From positions 1-64,000 of the forward strand of contig CAJKKQ010000006.1 in NCBI GenBank assembly GCA_905200545.1: a stretch of 64,000 nucleotides of DNA, in the 5' to 3' direction. The notes under the pieces were generated by a model. It had not been told where the DNA came from and ran no database searches. It saw only the letters and a list, made by a program, of their open reading frames with translations. The DNA comes from an uncultured Oscillibacter sp. Lineage in GTDB: Bacteria; Bacillota; Clostridia; Oscillospirales; Oscillospiraceae. Shown piece after piece: positions 8,638 to 19,810 of this stretch. The position numbers were made by a program, and so were the translations under genes. The first letter of the stretch is position 1. Every line of letters begins with the position of its first letter.

Positions 8638-8825
8638 GACCGAGGATCACGACGGGAGCCGCGCGATAGCGCGCGTTTTGAATCGCCGCGCCGCCACGCG
8701 GCGCATCACCTGCTGCGAGGGAAAGCGGCGAAGCGCCGCCTGCGGCGGAAAAAGCAAAGCCGCTTTCGAGGCAGCGGCACGATTGGCGGCCCATACAGGG
8801 CCGGGAATCGTTTGCCGCAACGGTG
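8638..8825 (+). repeat. GC-rich hairpin-rich insertion between the two recF tails
   Basis: This stretch contains several short palindromes: GCGCG/CGCGC near 8662-8673, GCCGCG/CGCGGC near 8684-8703, and GCGGCGAAGCGCCGC near 8729-8743. At 8705-8719 lies a second copy of the RecF ITCCE codons (ATC ACC TGC TGC GAG) in the GC-rich codon style of the rest of the gene. No open frame of note is present. I read it as remnants of one or two small insertions that split the original recF 3' end. Confidence 0.6.
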
Positions 8826-8891
8826 GCTGACCGGCTTCCCCAGCTGCTGGGGGGTAAGGTGTTTCACGTGGAACAGGGGCATGTGGTGTAG
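8826..8891 (+). pseudogene. Orphaned original 3' tail of recF
   Basis: Reads ADRLPQLLGGKVFHVEQGHVV then TAG: 21 codons plus stop, the same length as the current RecF tail and identical at 14 of 21 positions (core DRLPQLLGGKV). Codon choice is GC-rich like the rest of recF, so this looks like the native end displaced by insertion. It is not connected to an in-frame start. The remaining 8892-9050 carries no feature other than the remB ribosome site. Confidence 0.72.
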
Positions 8892-9050
8892 CGCTGCAGG
8901 GTAAAATCCTGGAAAACCGCGTCTTTTTCCACCGTCGTTTCCAGGTCGTTGGGAAAGGCCCCCGATCCGCATCACTTTGACGTGTTTTCCCCAATCAAAA
9001 TCCTGTTATTTGCACAGTTCCGTGCAAGTTTCCCCATCCGGAGGCCCTAT

Positions 9051-9317
9051 ATGTATCTGCACATCGGACAAAACGAAATCATCCCGGACCGGCGGATCAT
9101 CGGCATTTTCGACCTGGACAAGTGCAGCTATGAAAAGCGCACCCGGGACTATCTCTCTGCCGCGGAGCAGGAGGGCGTGGTGCTGGACGTGTCCGGAGAG
9201 CTGCCCAAGTCCTTTGTGGTGTGCGACCACCCCTATCACCGTCAGATCGTCTATCTCAGCCAGCTCAACGCCTCCACCTTGAAAAAGCGGGCGGAGAGCG
9301 GCCGGCTGGAGCTGTGA
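9051..9317 (+). CDS. remB: RemB/YaaB-type extracellular matrix regulator (DUF370)
   Basis: An 88-residue protein starting MYLHIGQNEIIPDRRIIGIF, the DUF370 fold pattern, with DYLSAAEQEG and LPKSFVVCD. In Bacillus the relatives RemA/RemB regulate biofilm matrix genes by binding DNA. It follows recF and precedes gyrB as in Bacillus (yaaB), although here a repeat-bearing gap of about 430 bp separates it from recF. GGAGG lies 7-8 bases before the ATG. Confidence 0.85.
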   Translation: MYLHIGQNEIIPDRRIIGIFDLDKCSYEKRTRDYLSAAEQEGVVLDVSGELPKSFVVCDHPYHRQIVYLSQLNASTLKKRAESGRLEL

Positions 9318-9331
9318 GGAGGGGCTTTTCC

Positions 9332-9646
9332 ATGCTGCTGCTGGATTTCTTCCACGTCATCCCTACCTTTTACGACTGGGTGTTTCCCCTGAACCTGCTG
9401 GTGACGGCCAGCATCCTGGGCGGCATTGCCGTGGGGCTTCTGCCACGCCGGGGCTCCCGGGTGCGGTGGATCTTTCCGGTGGTATGCCTTTGCGTCATGC
9501 TGATCACGGAGGCCGTCTGGCAGCTGTATCCCTCGGAATATTTGATTTTGTTTTATGTTTGGGGCTGGTTCGCGGAGGCCGCCCTCTTCAGCGAAGCCGT
9601 CGGCGCCATCGTCCATATTGTCTGGATGAAAGCACGCCGTTTCTAA
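9332..9646 (+). CDS. Small membrane protein of unknown function between remB and gyrB
   Basis: 104 residues with about three hydrophobic helices: residues about 15-37 (FPLNLLVTASILGGIAVGLL), 46-62 (WIFPVVCLCVMLITEAV) and 70-98. It ends in a short basic tail (KARRF). No catalytic motif is visible. GAGGAGGGG lies 9-10 bases before the ATG, and the gene begins 14 bases after remB, so the pair is probably co-transcribed. I do not recognise a family. Confidence 0.75.
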   Translation: MLLLDFFHVIPTFYDWVFPLNLLVTASILGGIAVGLLPRRGSRVRWIFPVVCLCVMLITEAVWQLYPSEYLILFYVWGWFAEAALFSEAVGAIVHIVWMKARRF

Positions 9647-9745
9647 ATACCGATCCAATTTGTGTTCGATTCAGGGCGGGGAGAAACGGGCCGGAAGCGG
9701 TTCCGGCCCGGCTCTTCCTGCCCCGCATACGGAAGGAGTAAGCAA

Positions 9746-11695
9746 ATGTCTGAAAACGAGATCCTCAATTCCACCACGGTGGACGCGGAAAACGAGTACG
9801 ACGCCTCGGAGATCCAGGTCCTGGAGGGCCTGGAGGCAGTGCGCAAGCGCCCGGGCATGTATATCGGCTCCACCTCCTCCTCGGGGTTGCACCACCTGGT
9901 CTATGAGATCGTGGACAACGCCATCGACGAGGCCCTGGCAGGCTACTGCACGGACATCCTGGTGCAGATCAACGAGGGCAACACCATCACCGTGGTGGAC
10001 AACGGCCGCGGCATCCCCGTGGACATCCAGGCCCAGACCGGCAAGCCCGCCCTGGAGGTGGTGTATACCGTCCTCCACGCCGGCGGCAAGTTCGGCGGCG
10101 GCGGCTACAAGGTCTCCGGCGGCCTCCACGGCGTGGGCGCCAGCGTGGTCAACGCCCTCTCCGAGTGGCTTACCGTCCAGGTCCACCGGGACGGCAAAAT
10201 TTACGAGATGAAGTTTTCCCGGGGCAAGATCACGGAGGAGATGACCGTGGTGGGCACCACCGACCACACGGGCACCACCGTCACCTTCAAGCCCGACCCG
10301 GAGATGTTCGAGGACACCGTCTACAACTACGACACCCTCCACACCCGCATGCGGGAGGAGGCCTTCCTCAACGCGGGACTGCGCATCCGTACGGTGGATA
10401 AGCGCCCCGGTCAGGAGCAGGAGGACAACATGTGCTTCGAGGGGGGCATCCGGGAGTTTGTCACCTGGCTCAACAAGTCCAAGGATCCCCTTCACCCCCA
10501 GGTGGTATACATGTCCGGCATGAAGGACGACTCCATGGCGGAGGTGGCCTTCCAGTATAACGACGGCTACAACGAGACCATTCTCTCCTTTGCCAACAAC
10601 GTCCACACCCCCGAGGGCGGCATGCACGAGGAGGGCTTCAAGCGGGCCCTCACCACCGTATTGAACAACTACGGCCGCAAGATCAAGATGCTCAAGGACG
10701 ACGAGAAGGTCTCCGGCGAGGACTGCCGGGAGGGCCTCACCTGCGTCATCTCCGTCAAGCTCACCGACGCCCAGTTCGAGGGCCAGACCAAGGCTAAGCT
10801 GGGCAACAGCGAGATCCGCACGTTGGTGAACAACATCGTCTCCGACAAGCTGGAGGTCTTCCTGGAGGAGAATCCCCAAGTGGGCCGCATGATTTTGGAT
10901 AAGGCCCTGACGGCCAACCGCGCCCGGGAGGCCGCCAAGCGGGCCCGGGAATCCATCCGCCGCAAGACCGCTCTGGGCGGCGCCGCCATGCCGGATAAGC
11001 TCCGGGACTGCAATGAGAATAATCCCGAGCTCACGGAAATCTACATCGTGGAGGGCGACTCCGCAGGCGGCTCCGCCACCCAGGGGCGGGACTCCCGGTT
11101 CCAGGCCATCCTTCCCCTGTGGGGCAAGATGCTCAACGTGGAGAAGGCCCGGGCCGACAAGGTCTACGGCAACGACAAGCTCCAGCCCGTCATCACGGCT
11201 CTGGGCGCCGGCATCGGCGACGAGTTCGATCTGGACCGGCTGCGCTACCACAAGGTCATCATCATGGCCGATGCCGATGTGGACGGCTCCCACATCCGCA
11301 CCCTGCTTTTGACTTTCTTCTTCCGCTTCATGCGGCCCCTCATCGAGCACGGCTACGTCTACTCCGCCGTGCCGCCCCTGTTCAAGCTCTCCCGGGGCAA
11401 GACCACCCGCCTGGCCTTCTCCGAGGAGGAGCGGGACAAGATCTCCGCCGAGCTGCGGGGCGACAACCCCAACGCCAAGGTGGACATCTCCCGGTTCAAG
11501 GGTCTGGGCGAGATGAACCCCCACGAGCTGTGGGAGACCACCATGGATCCGGAGAAGCGGACGCTGCGGCGCATCACCCTGGACGACGCCGTGAAAGCCG
11601 ACGAGACCTTCACCATCCTCATGGGAGAAAAGGTGGAGCCCCGGAAGGAGTTCATCGAGAAGAACGCCAAGTACGCCGTGAATCTGGATTATTGA
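9746..11695 (+). CDS. gyrB: DNA gyrase subunit B
   Basis: The ATPase subunit of gyrase, which introduces negative supercoils. The 649-residue protein has the GHKL ATP site ([39 protein letters not shown]). It also has a transducer domain, the TOPRIM motifs (EGDSAGGSA and [13 protein letters not shown]) and the C-terminal GyrA-binding part. AAGGAG lies 8-9 bases before the chosen ATG at 9746; the frame is open further upstream but lacks a site. gyrA begins 15 bases downstream. Confidence 0.97.
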   Translation: MSENEILNSTTVDAENEYDASEIQVLEGLEAVRKRPGMYIGSTSSSGLHHLVYEIVDNAIDEALAGYCTDILVQINEGNTITVVDNGRGIPVDIQAQTGKPALEVVYTVLHAGGKFGGGGYKVSGGLHGVGASVVNALSEWLTVQVHRDGKIYEMKFSRGKITEEMTVVGTTDHTGTTVTFKPDPEMFEDTVYNYDTLHTRMREEAFLNAGLRIRTVDKRPGQEQEDNMCFEGGIREFVTWLNKSKDPLHPQVVYMSGMKDDSMAEVAFQYNDGYNETILSFANNVHTPEGGMHEEGFKRALTTVLNNYGRKIKMLKDDEKVSGEDCREGLTCVISVKLTDAQFEGQTKAKLGNSEIRTLVNNIVSDKLEVFLEENPQVGRMILDKALTANRAREAAKRARESIRRKTALGGAAMPDKLRDCNENNPELTEIYIVEGDSAGGSATQGRDSRFQAILPLWGKMLNVEKARADKVYGNDKLQPVITALGAGIGDEFDLDRLRYHKVIIMADADVDGSHIRTLLLTFFFRFMRPLIEHGYVYSAVPPLFKLSRGKTTRLAFSEEERDKISAELRGDNPNAKVDISRFKGLGEMNPHELWETTMDPEKRTLRRITLDDAVKADETFTILMGEKVEPRKEFIEKNAKYAVNLDY

Positions 11696-11710
11696 GGAGA
11701 GAATACCGTC

Positions 11711-14269
<2,559 letters not shown>

Positions 14270-14308
14270 AAAGGATCCCCTTGTCCGTATGCGGAAAGGA
14301 GAGATAAG

Positions 14309-14566
14309 ATGTACTACTGGTATCCTTATTTTCGGAATCCGGCCACTGCCGGTGCCGACCAGCTGGGAAAATACATGATCTCCGCTCTGGTGGCATTTGG
14401 ACTGGTCTCTCTTTTCAACGCCTACCGGATGAAAAAAATCCGACAGGGCCGCTTCCGTACCAGCCGGCCCAAAAGCCCCCGGCAGAAAGCCGCTTTGATG
14501 ATCTGCGGCGTCTTTGTGCTCCTTCTGCTGCTGATGATCCTGGGCATATACGCCGGGAGAATTTAA
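14309..14566 (+). CDS. Small two-helix membrane protein
   Basis: 85 residues starting MYYWYPYFRNPATAGADQLG, with hydrophobic segments at about 22-38 (YMISALVAFGLVSLF) and 63-82 (ALMICGVFVLLLLLMILGIY). The segments are separated by a strongly basic loop (RMKKIRQGRFRTSRPKSPRQK). AAAGGAGAG precedes the ATG, and a strong terminator follows the stop. No family was recognised. It lies 39 bases after gyrA and may be read on the same transcript. Confidence 0.72.
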   Translation: MYYWYPYFRNPATAGADQLGKYMISALVAFGLVSLFNAYRMKKIRQGRFRTSRPKSPRQKAALMICGVFVLLLLLMILGIYAGRI

Positions 14567-14572
14567 ATCATA

Positions 14573-14608
14573 AAGAGAGAGCGTGGGAAACCACGCTCTC
14601 TCTTTTTT
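14573..14608 (+). terminator. Terminator after gyrA and the small membrane gene
   Basis: A perfect 14-bp stem AAGAGAGAGCGTGG / CCACGCTCTCTCTT with a GAAA loop, followed by a T run. Confidence 0.92.
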
Positions 14609-14636
14609 GAAGATCTTTACTTTTATCTATGAGGGC

Positions 14637-15197
14637 TCCACCCCCCATTTTCTTTTGGTCTTGCCCAAAAGAAAACGGGCCGTGGACGGTCCAAAAGAAA
14701 AGGCGCTGTAACGACCAAGACGGCCTATTTTGGCCGTCTTGTCGTCAATACGGGGGTCTTCTCAGACGCTGCTGTGAAAGCCCCGTCATATTCTGCTGAG
14801 TGCGCCGGACATTGTGATAACAGGATGCGTTTCCCCCGCAGGCGGCGGTGCGCACCAAATCTGGGGTGTTTATCGGATGGATTTGCTGCTCTTTTCGCTG
14901 CCGCTGGCCTGAAATTTCAGAACCCGGCAGCGCGTAGCGAAGCGGAACGCGCGGGAATAGAAGCATAGGCCTTTCGAAAACCATCCCGTCTGCCTGCCAG
15001 GGTTTTGGTGCGGGGATGCAGTACTGCAACTTCCGGACTGGGGCGCACCCGGCAAAAGATGGACGAGCTTACTCAGCAGTGTCTGAGGAGACTTCCGTAT
15101 TCGCCGCATGGCGGAGCCTTGCGGCGGAAAACATTTTTTCTTTTCACCGTCCACGGCGATTTTCTTTTTGATGTTTCAAAAAGAAAATGGGGGTGGA
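14637..15197. repeat. 561-bp inverted-duplication element, non-coding
   Basis: Two diverged copies of one sequence of about 280 bases lie head to head. The outer ends are TCCACCCCCCATTTTCTTTT (14637-14656) and its complement (15179-15197). Next inward both arms carry CCGTGGACGGT flanked by AAAAGAAAA (about 14670-14700 and 15140-15172). Further in, both carry AATACGG..GTCT.CTCAGAC.CTGCTG (from about 14749, and inverted at about 15075-15102). A local hairpin AAGACGGCC/GGCCGTCTT lies at about 14719-14742, and a GCGAAGC-capped hairpin at about 14930-14952. Open frames on both strands are mirror images of each other and have no ribosome sites. It could be a MITE-like element, a paired REP-type repeat, or a structured RNA. 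It fills the gene-free stretch between gyrA's neighbour and the Xre gene. Confidence 0.75.
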
Positions 15198-15222
15198 TCC
15201 CCTTGGAGAGATCGTTCAAAAG

Positions 15223-15249
15223 AAAAAAGCGCAGCCGGACAGCTGCGCT
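15223..15249 (-). terminator. Terminator of the Xre-type regulator
   Basis: On the minus strand AGCGCAGC / GCTGCGCT (15249-15228) is followed by a run of U residues; it overlaps the stop codon. Confidence 0.75.
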
Positions 15250-15485
15250 CACTCCTTGAATTCAAATAACTTGTACAAGGGCACGTCCAGCGCCTTGGCA
15301 ATGTCCATGAGGGTATCCAAACTGCAGGAACTGACCCCGGTTTCGATCCGCTGGATAAAAGCCCGGCTGATGCCATCTTCCCCGCACTCATCTGCCAGCT
15401 GCTGCTGGGTCAGATGGCGTTCTTTTCGGTAATAGAGAATGTTTAGTCCGATTTTGACCCATTCCTTGTAGTGGCGCATATCCAT
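15249..15485 (-). CDS. Xre-family helix-turn-helix regulator
   Basis: A 78-residue single-domain DNA-binding protein. The HTH_3 pattern is clear: GLNILYYRKERHLTQQQLAD (helix 1-2), GISRAFIQRIETGVSSCSLD (recognition helix region), TLMDIAKALDVPLYKLFEF. The ATG at 15485 has GAGGTG 7 bases upstream; an upstream TTG at 15506 is less likely. It is divergent from rnhA and adjacent to the inverted-duplication element. The target is unknown; such small regulators often control their own promoter. Confidence 0.85.
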   Translation of the reverse strand: MDMRHYKEWVKIGLNILYYRKERHLTQQQLADECGEDGISRAFIQRIETGVSSCSLDTLMDIAKALDVPLYKLFEFKE

Positions 15486-15617
15486 GCAGCAACACCTCGA
15501 TAACAAGTGTAAACAAGATATCCTGCAAAATATACGCCTTTAAAATTATCAAATAATAACTAATAGTATGCAAATAGAGAGCAAATATGTTATAATACCA
15601 CCTGTGAGGTAGTATCC

Positions 15618-16274
15618 ATGGAAGTCCTGCGCATACTGGTCGGCCTGGCACTGACGGTTTTCTCGTTGTATTTTCTGGTAATCCATTGTATCATGTCCTT
15701 ACACTTCGGAGGACGCTGGTTCTGCATACCCAAAGCGCGGGATCAGGCGTGGGACCTCCAGGATCGCCTGCTGATTTGGCTCCGGCTGTTCTGCCTGCGC
15801 ATCAGCATGAAACTCAGAATAAGGAATCGAACCTATATGAAAACTGTCACCATCTATACCGACGGCGCCTGCTCCGGGAACCCGGGTCCCGGGGGCTGGG
15901 GAGCCATCTTGATGTATGGCCCTCACAAACGGGAAATTTCCGGCGGCCAGGCCAACACCACCAACAACCGCATGGAGCTCACCGCCGTGATCTCCGCTCT
16001 GGAGCTTTTGAAGGAGCCCTGCCAGGTGGAGCTGTGGTCGGACTCCAAGTATGTCATCGATGCCCTGGAAAAGGGCTGGGCCAAGGGCTGGCGGGCCCGG
16101 GGCTGGGTGAAAAGCGACAAGAAACCCGCCCTGAACCCGGATCTGTGGGAGCGCCTGCTGGATCTGTGTGATACCCACACCGTCCGCACCCACTGGGTCA
16201 AGGGCCACGCGGAGAACCCCTATAACAACCGCTGCGATGAGATGGCGGTGGCGGAAAGCCAGAAATATAAATAA
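15618..16274 (+). CDS. rnhA: Ribonuclease HI, with possible N-terminal membrane extension
   Basis: Degrades RNA in RNA-DNA hybrids. The catalytic domain begins at residue 74 ([23 protein letters not shown] 15837) and shows the acidic residues in [17 protein letters not shown] and LWSDSKYV plus a late Asp in NNRCDEMAV. It is the usual length of about 145 residues. The frame is open upstream without a stop to an ATG at 15618 that has GAGG nearby and lies about 15 bases after a TATAAT-based transcript start (15591-15596). This adds 73 residues with a hydrophobic helix ([20 protein letters not shown]). The short start at 15837 has only a distant AGGA. Either start is possible; the long form is better supported by promoter position. 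Confidence 0.85.
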   Translation: MEVLRILVGLALTVFSLYFLVIHCIMSLHFGGRWFCIPKARDQAWDLQDRLLIWLRLFCLRISMKLRIRNRTYMKTVTIYTDGACSGNPGPGGWGAILMYGPHKREISGGQANTTNNRMELTAVISALELLKEPCQVELWSDSKYVIDALEKGWAKGWRARGWVKSDKKPALNPDLWERLLDLCDTHTVRTHWVKGHAENPYNNRCDEMAVAESQKYK

Positions 16275-16389
16275 AACGGGGCCCCCGCGGGAGCCCAGCG
16301 AAGCGGGTCCCGTGGGGAGAGGAGACCCAAGGAAGCGGGCGGCATCTTGATCTTTTTGGGAGAAAACGAAAAATACTACAAATATAAAT
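16263..16389 (+). repeat. Hairpin repeat element after rnhA (relative of the nadE spacer)
   Basis: Begins with GGGGCCCCCG, continues through a variable stem capped by CAGCGAAGC, and ends GGGGAGAGGAG..AAGGAAGCGGGCGG (about 16278-16345). The same frame of conserved blocks with different stem bases occurs twice behind nadE. A 10-bp direct repeat AAATATAAAT flanks it (16263-16272, inside the last rnhA codons, and 16380-16389). The AT-rich sequence that follows to 16527 shows no gene. Confidence 0.65.
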
Positions 16390-16527
16390 TTCAAAAAAGC
16401 CGTTTTTTTTCAAACATTCACAAACTGTTCACACAGCTATCATAATTCTGCAAAGATTTGCGGGTATCTTAATCATCAAGCAAAGGGTCCTCCCAAACCC
16501 GATGCGTTTTCTCCCTCCTAAACACAC

Positions 16528-16573
16528 ACACAAGAAAGACCGCCGAAAGGCGGTCTTTCTTGTGTTGTTTTTT
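16528..16573 (+). terminator. Strong terminator between convergent rnhA and the LOR/SDH gene
   Basis: A 17-bp stem ACACAAGAAAGACCGCC with GAAA loop is followed on the plus strand by a T-rich run. The minus-strand tail is poor in U, so it mainly serves the plus strand. Confidence 0.85.
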
Positions 16574-17657
16574 ACATCAGTCCCAGGCCCTTGCTGAGGT
16601 TCACAATGAAGTCTTGGACATTGGTGACGATGCCCCGGGCGGAGAGGCTGCCCCGGTCCGAGAGCTTGTTGACGGTGAACTCCGAGATGTCCACGCAGTA
16701 GAAATACACCTGGCGCACGGTGCCGTCCGGCAGCACCCGGAAGGAGGGGGTCATGTTGCCGGTGGCGATGGTGTGGAGGGTGGTGGCCATGCAGATGACG
16801 GTGGTAGCGCCCCGGACCTGGTCGCGCATGGCATCCTGGGCCTCGTAGACGTTGCCGATCACCGGGGGCAGGGGGCCGTCGTCCCGGATGGAGCCCGCCA
16901 GCACGTAGGGCACCCCCATCTTCTCGCAGGCCCAGATGATGCCGTTATCGATGTGCTCCCCTTTCAAAAAGGCGGGAATGGAGCCCCAGCGCCGCACGGC
17001 GTTGATGGTGTCCAGATGGTTGTAGTGGCCCAGGGGCTGGCTCTCCTGGGTGTAGATATTCTGGCCCAGGGCGGTGGAGCGGTAGGCGGCCTCCAGGTCA
17101 TGGGTGGCCAGGGCGTTGCCCGCCAGCACCGCGTGGACGTAGCCCCCCTCCACCAGCCGGGCGAAGGCGTCCCGGGCGTCGTGGTCAAAGGCGAAGGCGG
17201 GGCCCATCACCCACACCACCTTGCCGTGGTCACGCTCATGGCGCAGCAGCTCATAGAGCTCGTCGTAGTCCCGGGAAAAGGCCGTCTCCCGGGAGCGGCC
17301 CTGCCGGAAGGCAAAGAGGTCCCCTTCCCGGCGTTGCTCCCGGAAGCCGTCGGGGTGTACCAGGATGCCCTCCTCCCCCTGCTCCGTGCGGCCCACCGCC
17401 ACCAGGTCCCCCCGGCGCAGACGGCGGAATTCCCGAACGGCCACCCGGCCATCCTCCCACACCGCCACGCAGTCCATGCGGCTCTCTGATGCCAGGTGCC
17501 ACGTGCCGCCGATCTTGAAATACTCCGGAAAGATGCTCATGGCGTGGTACCCCTCCGGGGCCACCCCGTCCGCCGGGGCGGGGCACAGCTTCACCTCCGG
17601 GGCGCCGGACAGGGCGGAGAAATCCGGGGGGAAATAGGGACGCAGCTGAAAAGACAT
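16572..17657 (-). CDS. LOR/SDH-domain protein (TIGR00300-like, possible ornithine cyclodeaminase type)
   Basis: 361 residues starting MSFQLRPYFPPDF after an AAAAGGAGG site. The C-terminal half resembles the conserved LOR/SDH bifunctional-enzyme domain (COG1915-like). It has LGHYNHLDTINAVRRWGSIP, GEHIDNGIIWACEKMGVPYV, LAGSIRDDGPLPPV and a final YCVDISEFTVNKLSDRGS. Archaeal relatives act as ornithine cyclodeaminases, and plant relatives are part of a lysine-degradation enzyme. The substrate here is unknown. It has its own upstream region and is divergent from nadE. The family call rests on recalled motifs, not a search. Confidence 0.65.
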   Translation of the reverse strand: MSFQLRPYFPPDFSALSGAPEVKLCPAPADGVAPEGYHAMSIFPEYFKIGGTWHLASESRMDCVAVWEDGRVAVREFRRLRRGDLVAVGRTEQGEEGILVHPDGFREQRREGDLFAFRQGRSRETAFSRDYDELYELLRHERDHGKVVWVMGPAFAFDHDARDAFARLVEGGYVHAVLAGNALATHDLEAAYRSTALGQNIYTQESQPLGHYNHLDTINAVRRWGSIPAFLKGEHIDNGIIWACEKMGVPYVLAGSIRDDGPLPPVIGNVYEAQDAMRDQVRGATTVICMATTLHTIATGNMTPSFRVLPDGTVRQVYFYCVDISEFTVNKLSDRGSLSARGIVTNVQDFIVNLSKGLGLM

Positions 17658-17875
17658 GGGAAAGCCTCCTTTTGGTTTGATAAAAAAATCCGGCGGCGGC
17701 CTGAAGCCGTCTCCGGACACATCCGGCCGCCGGAGGCAGCCGGGGGATGCAGTTTGTATCCTCAGCATACCAGAGAGCGGCAAAAGAATCAACCCCGTCT
17801 GCGCCTTGTAAATCCGCACCCGGCGGTGTAAAATATCCCATAACGGAACACGCGCTTACAAGGAGGTTTGTATCC

Positions 17876-19810
17876 ATGAAAGACGGATTTGTGAAAGTGG
17901 CCGCCGGTACGCCCAAGATCCATGTGGCGGACTGCCGCTATAACGCCGAGCAGATCTTTACCCTCATGCGGGAGGCGGACAAGCAGGGGGTCAAGGTGCT
18001 GGCCCTGCCGGAGCTGTGCCTCACCGGCTACACCTGCGGCGACCTGTTTTTGCAGGAGACGCTGCTGCGGGGCGCCGAGGAGGGCCTGCGCACCATCCTG
18101 GAAGCCACAAAAAATCTGGACATGGTGACGGCTCTTGGCCTGCCGGTACGGGATAAATGGAATAACAAACTGTATAATTGTGCTGCTGTTATACAAAAAG
18201 GAGAGATTTTGGGCCTGGTACCCAAGACGTACCTGCCCAATTACGGGGAGTTTTACGAGCAGCGCTGGTTCACCCCCTCCGGCGGTCCCGACGGCGTGGA
18301 CCACAACCTGACCCTCTGCGGCCAGGAGGTAAGCCTCAACTGCAGCAGCGTCTTTGCCTGCACCGGTATGGACGATCTGGTCATCGGCGTGGAGATCTGC
18401 GAGGACCTGTGGGCCCCGGAGCCTCCCTCTGCCGTCCTGGCCCGGCAGGGTGCCACCATCCTTTTGAACCTCTCCGCCTCCAATGAGACGGTGGGCAAGG
18501 CCGCCTACCGCCGCTCCCTGGTGACGGGGCAGTCCGGCCGTCTGGTGTGCGGCTATGTCTACGCCGACGCCGGAGAGGGCGAGTCCACCACGGACCTGGT
18601 CTTCGCCGGACACAATATGATTGCCGAAAACGGCGCGCTGCTCTCAGAGCGCCGCTTTGCCACGGGCCTCACCATCAGCGAGATCGACGTTGGGAAGCTG
18701 GCGGCGGAGCGCCGCCGGATGAACACCTATGCCTCTTTCAAACAGGATCCGGAGATCTGGCGGGTGAACTTCGACATGGACCTCACCAAGACCCGCCTTA
18801 CCCGCCACATCTCCCCCACCCCCTTTGTGCCGGAGGACGCGGAGAGCCGTGAGGCGCGGTGCAGCGAGATCTTGTGCATCGCGGCCCTGGGCCTGAAAAA
18901 GCGGCTGGAGCACACCGGGGCCAAAACCGCCGTGGTGGGCCTCTCCGGGGGTCTGGACTCCACGCTGGCGGTGCTGATCACGGCCCTGGCCATGCAGATG
19001 CTGGACCGTCCCACCACGGACATCATCGCCGTCACCATGCCCTGCTTCGGCACCACCGACCGCACCAAGTCCAACGCGGTGCTGCTGGCGGAGCGGCTGG
19101 GGGCCACCTTGCGGACGGTGGATATCTCGGGCAGCGTCCGCAGCCACTTCAAGGACATCGGCCACGACCCGGAGGATCACTCCGTCACCTATGAGAACGC
19201 CCAGGCCCGGGAGCGGACCCAGGTGCTCATGGATATCGCCAACGCCACCGGCGGTCTTGTCATCGGCACCGGGGACCTCAGCGAGCTGGCTCTGGGCTGG
19301 TGCACCTACAACGGCGACCACATGAGCAACTACGCCGTCAATGCCGGCATTCCCAAGACGCTGGTGCGGCATCTGGTGAGCTTCATCTCCGACGACAAGG
19401 AGTCCGAGGATCCCCAGCTCTCCGGCGTCCTGACGGATATTCTGGATACCCCGGTGTCTCCGGAGCTGCTGCCCGCCGTCCAGGGGGAGATCTCCCAGAG
19501 GACGGAGGATCTGGTGGGCCCCTATGAGCTCCACGACTTCTTTTTGTACTACGCCATCCGCTGGGGCTTCGGTCCCCGGAAGGTGCTGCGGCTGGCGGAG
19601 ACGGCCTTCGCCAAGCGCTACAGCCGGGACGTGCTGCTCAAGTGGCTGCGGAGCTTCTACCGCCGCTTCTTCTCCCAGCAGTTCAAGCGCAGTTGCCTGG
19701 CCGACGGCCCCAAGGTGGGCTCCGTGGCCCTGTCCCCCCGCGGCGACTGGCGGATGCCGTCGGATGCGGTGGCGGCACTGTGGCAGGAGGAGCTGGAGGG
19801 CCTGGAGTAA
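17876..19810 (+). CDS. nadE: Glutamine-dependent NAD(+) synthase
   Basis: Makes NAD from deamido-NAD using ammonia from glutamine. The 644-residue protein joins an N-terminal nitrilase-type glutaminase to a C-terminal synthetase. The triad regions are ALPELCLTGY with Glu, LVPKTYLPNYGEFYE with Lys and GVEICEDLW with Cys. The synthetase has the P-loop VVGLSGGLDSTLAVL (about residue 350) and GTGDLSELALGW. AGGAGG precedes the ATG at 17876. The last 62 bp, encoding RMPSDAVAALWQEELEGLE and the stop, are repeated twice more downstream. Confidence 0.95.
   Translation: MKDGFVKVAAGTPKIHVADCRYNAEQIFTLMREADKQGVKVLALPELCLTGYTCGDLFLQETLLRGAEEGLRTILEATKNLDMVTALGLPVRDKWNNKLYNCAAVIQKGEILGLVPKTYLPNYGEFYEQRWFTPSGGPDGVDHNLTLCGQEVSLNCSSVFACTGMDDLVIGVEICEDLWAPEPPSAVLARQGATILLNLSASNETVGKAAYRRSLVTGQSGRLVCGYVYADAGEGESTTDLVFAGHNMIAENGALLSERRFATGLTISEIDVGKLAAERRRMNTYASFKQDPEIWRVNFDMDLTKTRLTRHISPTPFVPEDAESREARCSEILCIAALGLKKRLEHTGAKTAVVGLSGGLDSTLAVLITALAMQMLDRPTTDIIAVTMPCFGTTDRTKSNAVLLAERLGATLRTVDISGSVRSHFKDIGHDPEDHSVTYENAQARERTQVLMDIANATGGLVIGTGDLSELALGWCTYNGDHMSNYAVNAGIPKTLVRHLVSFISDDKESEDPQLSGVLTDILDTPVSPELLPAVQGEISQRTEDLVGPYELHDFFLYYAIRWGFGPRKVLRLAETAFAKRYSRDVLLKWLRSFYRRFFSQQFKRSCLADGPKVGSVALSPRGDWRMPSDAVAALWQEELEGLE

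Noticed and set aside
14745..15259. Small frames on both strands inside the inverted-duplication element (shared ending like QQ.LRR.PY)
   Set aside because: Their similarity comes from the element being an inverted duplication; no ribosome sites, and each is interrupted relative to the other arm.
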